A stretch of 64,000 nucleotides of DNA from Pseudomonas lijiangensis (GTDB lineage: Bacteria > Pseudomonadota > Gammaproteobacteria > Pseudomonadales > Pseudomonadaceae). The stretch lies in contig NZ_CP076668.1 of assembly GCF_018968705.1 (NCBI RefSeq), forward strand, positions 1,240,001 through 1,304,000. The letters run 5' to 3'. Of this stretch, positions 51,439 to 64,000 are shown in pieces (positions within the stretch are counted from its first letter, which is position 1; every line of letters begins with the position of its first letter). The notes beneath the pieces were generated by a model that had not been told where the DNA came from, did no database searches, and worked only from the letters and a program-made list of their open reading frames with translations. The position numbers were made by a program, and so were the translations under genes.

Positions 51439-52404
51439 TCAGGCGGGGTAGATCAGCGTGACCAGATCGGTATAGCGAGCCGTGCGCACGGACAGGGCTT
51501 TGGACAGGACATCCAGCATCTGCTCGGGCCTGTCGAGGTTGAGGATCAGGCTGACTCGCCGTGCTGCGAGTTGCTTGTCCATGATGAAGATTTTCCCTTC
51601 TCGCCAGCGCTGCAGTTCATCGACAACCGTCAGCAGCGGCGTGTCGAAAAAGGCCAGGCGGCCATTGCGCCAGGCGAGAATCTGCTCCAGCTCCGCGTGC
51701 TGAATGGCACCGGTCTGGTTGGCGCTGAAGCGCAGGGACAGGCCTTCTTCGAGGTCCGTCTGCTGAGTGGTAGTGACGACCCGCACGGTCTTGCGACTGA
51801 CAGCCACACGTGCGGTTGTCTGATCGCATGTCAGGCAGAACTCGCTGTCATTGGCGATCACCATGCCTTCTTCAGTACTTACCCGGAACTCGCCGGCAGC
51901 GGCGGGCACCACGTTGAAAAACGCTTCGCCTTGAAGCAGCGTCACTGACCGTCGCGTCGCGGAGAAGTCCAGGTTCAAGGCGGTGTTGCCGGCAAGGTCG
52001 ACCGTCGACCCATCCGGCAGGCTCACCTTGCGCCGTTCGCCCACGGCAGTGCGCACGTCGGCAAACGGTGATCCTGAACCCTTGAGCCAGAAAGACGTTG
52101 CGCCCGCCGTGACCGCCACGGCGCTGGCGGCGATCCCGAGCCCGACAAAGCGGCGCCGCGATAATTGAGGGCGAGCAGCGGGGCGCGCAGGTTGCAGCAG
52201 GAATGCCGAGGCGTCCCACAGACTTTCCAGTTCGGCATAGGCCTGTGCATGCCGAGGGTCAGCCGCGATCCACCTGGCCAGTTCCTCGCGCTCAGCCTCG
52301 GTCGGCGATCCTCCCTGGACCAAGGCAAACCAGGCGCTGGCCTGATGACTGATGTCATCATCCTGATGTGCAGGCGAGTTGTGGATGGGCGGTTCGGGAT
52401 TCAT
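51439..52404 (-). CDS. FecR-family anti-sigma regulator
   Basis: A 321-aa protein. The cytoplasmic N-terminus has the FecR_N pattern HQASAWFALVQGG...RHAQAYAELESLWD; one TM helix follows RRRFVGLGIAASAVAVTAGA (about residues 80-98); the periplasmic FecR domain contains DVRTAVGERRKVSLPDGSTVDL and LLQGEAFF. It transmits the signal from the receptor's STN domain to the sigma factor. Start MNPEPPIHNS at 52404. Confidence 0.92.
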   Translation of the reverse strand: MNPEPPIHNSPAHQDDDISHQASAWFALVQGGSPTEAEREELARWIAADPRHAQAYAELESLWDASAFLLQPARPAARPQLSRRRFVGLGIAASAVAVTAGATSFWLKGSGSPFADVRTAVGERRKVSLPDGSTVDLAGNTALNLDFSATRRSVTLLQGEAFFNVVPAAAGEFRVSTEEGMVIANDSEFCLTCDQTTARVAVSRKTVRVVTTTQQTDLEEGLSLRFSANQTGAIQHAELEQILAWRNGRLAFFDTPLLTVVDELQRWREGKIFIMDKQLAARRVSLILNLDRPEQMLDVLSKALSVRTARYTDLVTLIYPA

Positions 52405-52451
52405 GGGGTAAGCGATTCGACTGGAATGAGTACTGGCGGGCGATTGTACAT

Positions 52452-52949
52452 TCACCGGGACATGCCGAGCTTCAATAAATCCAGAGCCCTGACCATGCGG
52501 CTGTAGGCTGTCTTCGGGGAGATGCCGAGGCGTTCGCCAATCTCGGCATAGGTCATGCCTTCGACCCGCACCATCAGGAACACCTCGCGGCAAGGCTCGG
52601 GCATGTTCTGGATCACCTCGTTCAAGGTGGCCAGTTGCTGGCTGGCAATGGCCGCCTGTTCGAGCGTCGGGGTTCTTTGCCCCAGGCTGATCATCTCCTG
52701 CTGTTCCAGCGGCTCGCCTTTGCGGTGTTCCTGGCGACGGGTGTGATCGATGAACAGGTTGCGGGCGCTGGAGAACAGATAGGCGCGGAAGTTTTCTATG
52801 CGCGTGCGGCCCATCTGTTCGGAGAGGCGAATGAAGGTGTCTTGGGTCAGGTCCGCAGCGGTCTCTTTGCAGCGCAAGCGACGATCCAGGTATTCCTGGA
52901 TTTCTGCGCGATGGGCGAGATAGAGCGCCTTGAGATCGGAACCGGACAT
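52452..52949 (-). CDS. FecI-type ECF sigma factor
   Basis: A 165-aa sigma factor with region 2 (DLTQDTFIRLSEQM; NFRAYLFSSARNLFIDHTRRQ) and region 4 (MPEPCREVFLMVRVEGMTYAEIGERLGIS shortened). It should direct transcription of the receptor gene downstream. Start MSGSDLKALY at 52949 after AGGGTAG; the frame runs further upstream without homology. Confidence 0.93.
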   Translation of the reverse strand: MSGSDLKALYLAHRAEIQEYLDRRLRCKETAADLTQDTFIRLSEQMGRTRIENFRAYLFSSARNLFIDHTRRQEHRKGEPLEQQEMISLGQRTPTLEQAAIASQQLATLNEVIQNMPEPCREVFLMVRVEGMTYAEIGERLGISPKTAYSRMVRALDLLKLGMSR

Positions 52950-52992
52950 GAAGCTACCCTGGATGGCATGCAAGCGAGCGCGGGAAAATATC

Positions 52993-53011
52993 ACAAACGA
53001 GAATCGTTTGT
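52993..53011 (-). promoter_or_regulatory. Fur-box-like palindrome upstream of the sigma gene
   Basis: ACAAACGA-GAA-TCGTTTGT is a perfect inverted repeat 44 bp before the sigma gene start. Its CGAGAATCGTTT core resembles the Pseudomonas Fur site (TGAGAATCATTT), consistent with iron repression of the cassette. Confidence 0.6.
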
Positions 53012-53149
53012 ATTGGTGGTGAGTGTCAAAGTGAGTTTTCAACCGCTAGCGAGTGGGGATGGCCCAGAGCTGAGCTACGGCTATCCCCAAAATTGCGGAT
53101 ACAACCCCACAGGTTCTATCCGCAGCGTGTGCATGCACCTCAGCACCTG

Positions 53150-56041
53150 TTAAGTGACATTTTTCATCCCTATCACCGCCAGCGTATCGGCCAGTTGCTC
53201 CAGATTGTCAAAACGGCGGTTATTGAGGATTTGCCATCTGGGGCGCTCTATAAAGAACTTGCCTTGCCTGGTTTTGATAGTCGTTCGTACGATAGAGCCG
53301 TCTGTGGAACGGTGGATCAATATCGGACTGCTGGTATTTCTATCAATGACGAACATGCCCGGAGTGATCAGGCGGCTTTCTATCGTGGGTTGCAGATACG
53401 CTCTATCAATAATGGGCATCTGCATTCTGAAGTCGCTTTTGACGAGAGTGGGGCGCCTGCCAATCTCGCCATTCATCACTCGGCCGGGGTCAATCGAAAA
53501 GTTTTGAGGCTGATCCAGACTGACATCCTCGGCTCTTATGCCGATGGCACCTTCCAGTTCGCTGATGCCGTGAACACCTTCATAGGTATTGGCGTGGGCA
53601 TTGCCGACCAGCGCCAGCCATTTGCCCTTGGAGCCCAGGCTCGGTGCGTCGGCCTGGATGATGGTGTGGGCGAGATAGTTCATCACTTTGATACGTAGCA
53701 GCCCGGAGGGGTCAGGCATGCCGACCACTCGATAACTGGCCATGCAATCGATGGGTTGAATGCGGATGTGATGGTCATTGGCGGCTTTCACCAGTTCCAG
53801 AAAGGTGTACTGGCCCGTGGGGTCGGTACGGTGCCCGGCGTCGAGGCGCTCCAGGTAGGTTTTCAGATCACGGGGCATACGGCCTGATCTGGCAAAGGTT
53901 TTCAGGTCCTGCACATGGAAATCGGTAAGCAGATGCTCCATATACAGCGTTCTGACATTGAGTTTTCTCAACAGGCGCATGTTGTCGATCAGGAGTTTCT
54001 TGCTGCCTGATTCGAAGTGGCTCTCCCCGACAACCAGGCCGCGAGCATGGGCAAAGACCTTCTGCAGCATGGATTTGCAGGTGTCGGTGGCTTCAAGGGA
54101 CGGCATCACAGGCCGGGGCGGCAATTCAAGCTGCTTGAAGAAGTCGAATGCATCGGTACGTAATCGCTCTCTGAGCACCCTGAAATCAACATAGGGATCT
54201 ATCGAGGAATTGGTCCAGACCCAGTCTCCCTTCAGTACCTTGCGATCGTCACCATTAGCCGCCTGAAGGAGACCTGGCTTCGTGCTTTCCGGGACGTCAT
54301 AGGCGCTGGTTCTGAGCGGATGATCGACTCGCCAAGGGCTCGGGCGTGATGCTGCTGGTCCGCCCCCTCTGAGGCCATTGGCCCTGAACGTTTCCCACTG
54401 GCCGGCCGCATTGATGCGTATCGGGGCATTGCGGTAGAACGAGAAAGGATTGGCCGGGTCGACGATGACCCAACCGTTCATCTCATTGATGAAGCGAACC
54501 CGGTAAGCCTCGCCCTTGATCGAAACGTAGGTACTGCCATCAGCCAGTTGATAGATGCCCTGCATGCGGCCACTTTGCGCTATTGGGGGGCCTTTGAGCG
54601 AAATGGTGCTCTTGAAGTCGTCAGGCAGCTCCGATGTCTCTGGTGCTTCTGCGGTGTCGGCGATTGCAGGAATCAGGTTTGACTCATCAATGTCTGTAAC
54701 AGGCAGCGTTGTTTCCTGATCGATAACCGGGTGCTCTGTCTCCGCAAAACCGCCGATGAGGAACAGGCTGTTGAACAGCACATCCACACCGCTGGTGATT
54801 GCCCCGATGACGCCTGCCTTGCGTTCGGCGGTGGTATGGCCGTTGACCGCCTGATCGATATTCAGTCCCATGTCTGCCAGTCCGGCACCCACCACGGCCA
54901 GTGCAATGGGCCAGTCAATGGCCGCCAGAGGGCCTATGACATGGGAGAACGCATTGAGATAGCCGATCCACATCTGCTTTCGCAGGTCAGAATTGGAGCG
55001 CATGGACAGGTTGGCATCGGCATTCATGCGTTTGCGTGCGCTGTCCCGAAGCCAGGTGAAGGCATCCATGCCCAGGTCGCGATCATTCTGATTGATCAAT
55101 GACTCACTGGCGGAGGGCAGCAGGTCCATCAGATGATTGAGGCCGACGTCATTGCCGATTTCAGTGCGCATGGAAAGCGCGAAGTGCGAGAGAAATCGCG
55201 CCCGGTCACCGGCTTTCGCCGTTTCGCTGACGACCCAGGCTTTCAGTTGCGCCTGTGTGTCGAAAACGTGGATAGGGGTGATTTCCCCGGGTATGTAGAT
55301 AATCTGCCCGCCACGGGGCGTCACGATGCGCAGAATATCGCTGGCTTCATGACCACCGATATCAAAGGCCGTGACGCGCACTCCCGCAGGTACAGTGGTG
55401 GTAGCCGTCAGCATCGACAGCCGGATCGGTGTGTGGATATTGTTCGCCACCGCCTGAATGATCGACTGGGCCTCCCTGGCGGATAAATGACCGTTGTATT
55501 GATCTTCCAGGACCTTGGACAGGAAGTTGGCTTTGCTCAGGGTACGGAAGTCCTCGGCGCAGTGCTCCCAGAAGCTGGCCAGTTTTGCTTTGTATTGCGT
55601 GCTGAAATCGATGGCCCACAAATCGTTCATGACATCTGAAACGAGCATTTTCACTTCAGTGTGCTCATCGTAGGCACCGGCCTGCGGCCCGGCTGTATAA
55701 AAGCCGCCCATGGTTTGCAGTTCGTCTGCATAGTCCTGATCCTGGGCGTTGAATCGATGCAGGATCAGTTGCGGCAGGGTCATTGATTCGATGGGCGAGC
55801 CATGATGCTGCCAGCCACTGAAGGTGACATGACTGCTTACCGCTGTGGTGAAACGGTGCCAGTAGACGGTGTCTGGCGAGATCGTCAGGCCCGTGTGTTT
55901 TCTGAGGATATCCGCCGCTGTTTCCAGGGCTTGCTGGCGCATGTCGGGGCAGCTGTCGGCCAGGCGCCGGGCGATGCTTTTCAGCGTCATCTGGTCCTGG
56001 GAAAAGGGTGGTGCGTTTGAGGTGTTAGTGTTCTGGTTCAC
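53150..56041 (-). CDS. Dermonecrotic-toxin-like protein with C-terminal TIKI/ChaN-like domain
   Basis: A protein of about 963 aa. The N-terminal 500 residues match the pattern of large DUF6543-type toxins of plant- and insect-associated pseudomonads (GLTISPDTVYWHRFTT; ITPRGGQIIYIPGE-like ILRIVTPRGGQIIYIPGE; IGPLAAIDWPIALAVVGAG). The C-terminal part has the TIKI/ChaN-type pattern GLVVGESHFESGSKK, LYMEHLLTDFHVQDL and WLALVGNAHAN, also found in the membrane-targeted effector region of Pasteurella multocida toxin. No signal peptide is seen. Start uncertain: GTG 56041, TTG 56071, or ATG 55990. It is monocistronic next to the iron-signalling cassette. Confidence 0.75.
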   Translation of the reverse strand: MNQNTNTSNAPPFSQDQMTLKSIARRLADSCPDMRQQALETAADILRKHTGLTISPDTVYWHRFTTAVSSHVTFSGWQHHGSPIESMTLPQLILHRFNAQDQDYADELQTMGGFYTAGPQAGAYDEHTEVKMLVSDVMNDLWAIDFSTQYKAKLASFWEHCAEDFRTLSKANFLSKVLEDQYNGHLSAREAQSIIQAVANNIHTPIRLSMLTATTTVPAGVRVTAFDIGGHEASDILRIVTPRGGQIIYIPGEITPIHVFDTQAQLKAWVVSETAKAGDRARFLSHFALSMRTEIGNDVGLNHLMDLLPSASESLINQNDRDLGMDAFTWLRDSARKRMNADANLSMRSNSDLRKQMWIGYLNAFSHVIGPLAAIDWPIALAVVGAGLADMGLNIDQAVNGHTTAERKAGVIGAITSGVDVLFNSLFLIGGFAETEHPVIDQETTLPVTDIDESNLIPAIADTAEAPETSELPDDFKSTISLKGPPIAQSGRMQGIYQLADGSTYVSIKGEAYRVRFINEMNGWVIVDPANPFSFYRNAPIRINAAGQWETFRANGLRGGGPAASRPSPWRVDHPLRTSAYDVPESTKPGLLQAANGDDRKVLKGDWVWTNSSIDPYVDFRVLRERLRTDAFDFFKQLELPPRPVMPSLEATDTCKSMLQKVFAHARGLVVGESHFESGSKKLLIDNMRLLRKLNVRTLYMEHLLTDFHVQDLKTFARSGRMPRDLKTYLERLDAGHRTDPTGQYTFLELVKAANDHHIRIQPIDCMASYRVVGMPDPSGLLRIKVMNYLAHTIIQADAPSLGSKGKWLALVGNAHANTYEGVHGISELEGAIGIRAEDVSLDQPQNFSIDPGRVMNGEIGRRPTLVKSDFRMQMPIIDRAYLQPTIESRLITPGMFVIDRNTSSPILIHRSTDGSIVRTTIKTRQGKFFIERPRWQILNNRRFDNLEQLADTLAVIGMKNVT

Positions 56042-56218
56042 AGGGTGTGTCTCGTGTGTGGAATCCCCCAAGCGTGTCGTTAATCCTCAGAGCGCAAGCA
56101 CTAAATAGTTAGTGCGATCTTGCCGCCCTTATCTTTCCCCAAATGCAGGTGTATCGTATTCGCCCCTCGCATCTGCTCTCAGGTGCATCCCGCAGTCGTT
56201 CTTGAGGTGTTTGCCCTT

Positions 56219-57592
56219 ATGTCCTTTACCCGTCGACAAATTCTCGGAGGTCTGGCCGGTCTTGCCGTAGTGGGTCTGGGCGCGGGTGGTGCATCGCGTT
56301 ACTGGCTGGGACGCAGCGGGCCGGGCGAAGGGCATGACTTCGAGCTGATTGCTGCGCCGCTGGATGTCGAGCTGGTGCCAGGTTACAAGACGCCAGCCTG
56401 GGCGTTCGGTGGCTCTGCGCCGGGCACCGAGTTGCGGGTGCGGCAGGGCGAGTGGCTGCGGTTGCGCTTCATCAATCAGTTGCCGGTGGAAACCACCATT
56501 CACTGGCATGGCATCCGTTTGCCGCTGGAAATGGACGGCGTGCCTTACGTTTCGCAACTGCCGGTCAAGCCGGGCGAGTATTTCGACTACAAGTTCCGGG
56601 TCACCGACGCGGGCAGTTTCTGGTATCACCCCCACGTGAGCAGCAGTGAAGAGCTGGGACGCGGGCTGGTGGGGCCGCTGATTGTCGAAGAACGTGAGCC
56701 GACGGGGTTTCTGCACGAGCGTACGGTCAGCCTGAAAAGCTGGCATGTGGACGAGCAGGGCGCATTCACTGACTTCAGCGTGACCCGCGAGGCGGCCCGT
56801 GAAGGGACGGCCGGGCGGTTGCAGACCATCAATGGCGTTCCCTTGGGCGTGATCGATTTGCCTGCCGGGCAGATCACGCGGGTACGTTTGCTCAATCTGG
56901 ACAACACCTGGACGTACCGCCTCAACCTGCCCGATGCCGAGGCGATGATCTATGCCCTGGATGGCAACCCGATAGAGCCGCGCCCGATGGGCGAGGATTA
57001 CTGGCTCGGGCCGGGGATGCGGATCTGTCTGGCGATCAAGGCGCCGCCTGCCGGTGAGGAAATCTCGCTGCGCAATGGGCCGGTGCGTCTGGGTACTTTC
57101 CGCTCGGTGGCCAATAACGACGCGCCGGGCCAATGGCCAGCCGCCTTGCCGCCCAATCCGATTCCCGAGCCGGATCTGGAGAATGCCGAAAAGATCAATT
57201 TCAACTTCGAGTGGGTCGGCTCCATGTCGGTCAACACCGACAATGGCAAGCCGCCAAGCCTCTGGCAGATCAATGGCGAGGCCTGGGATATCACCGACAA
57301 GACCTGCGCAGATCGGCCCATCGCCAAATTGCAGTTGGGCAAGAGTTACATCTTCGAGCTGAAGAACATGACTCAGTACCAGCACCCGATCCATTTGCAT
57401 GGCATGAGTTTCAAGGTGATCGGCTCCAATCGGCGCAAAATTATCCCTTATTTCACCGATACCTTTCTGCTGGGCCGAAATGAGCGGGCGCGTGTGGCGC
57501 TGGTCGCGGATAATCCCGGCGTGTGGATGTTCCACTGCCATGTGATCGATCACATGGAAACCGGGCTCATGGCAGCAATAGAGGTTTCTTGA
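56219..57592 (+). CDS. Tat-exported multicopper oxidase
   Basis: A 457-aa protein with a Tat signal (FTRRQILGGLAGLAVVGLGAGG, RR at residues 5-6). All copper-ligand motifs are present: TIHWHGIRL, FWYHPHVSS, HPIHLHGMSF and MFHCHVIDHMETGLM. This indicates an active laccase/CueO-like or FtsP-like oxidase. RBS GAGGTG. The stop overlaps the tadA start (TGATG). Confidence 0.92.
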   Translation: MSFTRRQILGGLAGLAVVGLGAGGASRYWLGRSGPGEGHDFELIAAPLDVELVPGYKTPAWAFGGSAPGTELRVRQGEWLRLRFINQLPVETTIHWHGIRLPLEMDGVPYVSQLPVKPGEYFDYKFRVTDAGSFWYHPHVSSSEELGRGLVGPLIVEEREPTGFLHERTVSLKSWHVDEQGAFTDFSVTREAAREGTAGRLQTINGVPLGVIDLPAGQITRVRLLNLDNTWTYRLNLPDAEAMIYALDGNPIEPRPMGEDYWLGPGMRICLAIKAPPAGEEISLRNGPVRLGTFRSVANNDAPGQWPAALPPNPIPEPDLENAEKINFNFEWVGSMSVNTDNGKPPSLWQINGEAWDITDKTCADRPIAKLQLGKSYIFELKNMTQYQHPIHLHGMSFKVIGSNRRKIIPYFTDTFLLGRNERARVALVADNPGVWMFHCHVIDHMETGLMAAIEVS

Positions 57593-58080
57593 TGCGTCAG
57601 CCGCAAATCATCGATCGCAGTCGCGATCAGGACTTCATGCGCGAAGCGCTGGCACTGGCCGCACAGGGCGCGCTACTGGGCGAAGTGCCGGTGGGCGCTG
57701 TGCTGGTGCAGGATGGCCAGATCATCGGGCGCGGTTACAACTGCCCGATCAGTGGCAGCGATCCCAGTGCCCATGCCGAAATGGTCGCCATTCGCGATGC
57801 GGCCAGGGCGGTGAGCAACTATCGTCTGCCGGGCAGTACGCTGTACGTGACGCTGGAGCCTTGCAGCATGTGCGCGGGCCTGATCGTGCATTCTCGTGTG
57901 GCGCGCGTGGTTTACGGCGCGCTGGAGCCCAAGGCCGGGATTGTGCAGAGCCAGGGACAGTTTTTCACTCAGGGGTTTCTCAACCATCGCGTGCTGTTCG
58001 AGGGGGGAGTGCTGGGGGAGGAGTGCGGGACGATGTTGAGCGAGTTTTTCAGGATGCGTCGGGCTGCCAGCAAGGCTTGA
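57592..58080 (+). CDS. tadA: tRNA adenosine(34) deaminase TadA
   Basis: TadA converts A34 to inosine in tRNA-Arg(ACG). The 162-aa protein has the catalytic HAEMVAIRDAAR (His-Ala-Glu about residue 64) and the zinc site EPCSMCAGLIVHSR (about 95-100). It is coupled to the oxidase gene upstream and convergent with mltF. Confidence 0.95.
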   Translation: MRQPQIIDRSRDQDFMREALALAAQGALLGEVPVGAVLVQDGQIIGRGYNCPISGSDPSAHAEMVAIRDAARAVSNYRLPGSTLYVTLEPCSMCAGLIVHSRVARVVYGALEPKAGIVQSQGQFFTQGFLNHRVLFEGGVLGEECGTMLSEFFRMRRAASKA

Positions 58081-58086
58081 GCCTGT

Positions 58087-63681
<5,595 letters not shown>

Positions 63682-63687
63682 ACCCCG

Positions 63688-63999
63688 ATGTACAAGCTTG
63701 CCTTCTTCGTGCCCGCAAGCCATGTGGAGCAGGTCAAGAACGCCGTATTCGCCGCTGGTGCAGGGCGAATCGGTGCTTACGATCACTGCTCATGGCAAGT
63801 GCTCGGCCAGGGCCAGTTCCGCCCGCTGGATAGCAGTCAGCCATTTATCGGGCAGGGTGGCGTGGTCGAGACGGTCGAGGAATGGAAAGTCGAGATGGTC
63901 GTGGCCGATGAGTTCATTCATCAGGCAGTGATGGCTCTCAAGCAGAGCCATCCGTACGAAACGCCAGCTTATGAAGTCTGGCGGCTGGAAGCGTTTTAA
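63688..63999 (+). CDS. YqfO/NIF3-like small protein
   Basis: A 103-aa protein resembling the PII-like central domain of YqfO/NIF3 proteins, which occurs alone in gammaproteobacteria (YKLAFFVPASHVEQVKNAVFAAGAGRIGAYDHCSW shortened; SHPYETPAYEVWRLE at the end). The HPYE/TPAYEV ending is the family signature. It lies 6 bp after purL and ends at the window edge with a complete stop. Its function is not known with certainty. Confidence 0.85.
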   Translation: MYKLAFFVPASHVEQVKNAVFAAGAGRIGAYDHCSWQVLGQGQFRPLDSSQPFIGQGGVVETVEEWKVEMVVADEFIHQAVMALKQSHPYETPAYEVWRLEAF

Positions 64000-64000
64000 A

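Overview
This 64 kb window is chromosomal DNA of a Pseudomonas. The gene order queA-tgt-yajC-secD-secF, suhB/trmJ-cysE-iscRSUA-hscBA-fdx-iscX, ndk-rlmN-pilW-rodZ-ispG-hisS-yfgM-bamB-der, xseA, guaB-guaA and tadA-mltF-purL is the usual one for the genus. The dispersed repeats (GTAGGAGCGAATTCATTCGCGAA type) are typical of the fluorescens/syringae lineage. The species cannot be fixed from the sequence alone.

Layout. 1-243 is the leader-proximal end of a type I-F CRISPR array (four full repeats, period 60) that runs off the left edge; its AT-rich leader lies at about 244-400 and no cas genes are in the window. 602-686 is tRNA-Leu(CAA). 804-9615 holds queuosine synthesis (queA, tgt), Sec accessory proteins (yajC, secD, secF), a glycine-zipper envelope protein, suhB, trmJ and cysE. 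9684-15419 is the Isc iron-sulfur operon with two IscR-type operators and a terminator whose loop carries the likely ndk -10 box. 15457-24714 holds ndk, rlmN, pilW, rodZ, ispG, hisS, yfgM, bamB and der. 24836-34450 is mixed metabolism: a methionine-type aminotransferase with an omega-amidase, a FlxA-like protein, an oxaloacetate decarboxylase-like enzyme, leuA, an M23 peptidase, xseA, a TauE/SafE transporter and a Cys-rich hypothetical. 34546-37713 is guaB-guaA.

A 7 kb genomic island sits at the 3' end of guaA. It is bounded by a perfect 13-bp direct repeat (37699-37711 and 44715-44727), so the last codons of guaA are duplicated and the probable guaA terminator now lies beyond the right repeat. 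The island has no recognisable integrase. It encodes a Gabija-like (class 2 OLD nuclease plus UvrD-like helicase) anti-phage pair, a scrambled segment with a LysE-type exporter remnant, and a translationally coupled two-gene cassette (109-aa membrane-anchored protein plus 504-aa protein) that I cannot assign to any family. That cassette is the best candidate for an undescribed system.

Right of the island are accessory genes: a GGDEF-EAL membrane protein, a divergent HxlR regulator/Old-Yellow-Enzyme pair with two palindromic operators, an iron-uptake cell-surface signalling cassette (FecI-type sigma, FecR, TonB receptor) in which the receptor's start is separated from its signal peptide by a one-base frameshift, and a large dermonecrotic-toxin-like protein with a C-terminal TIKI/ChaN-like domain. 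The core genome resumes with a Tat-exported multicopper oxidase, tadA, mltF, purL and a small NIF3/YqfO-like protein.
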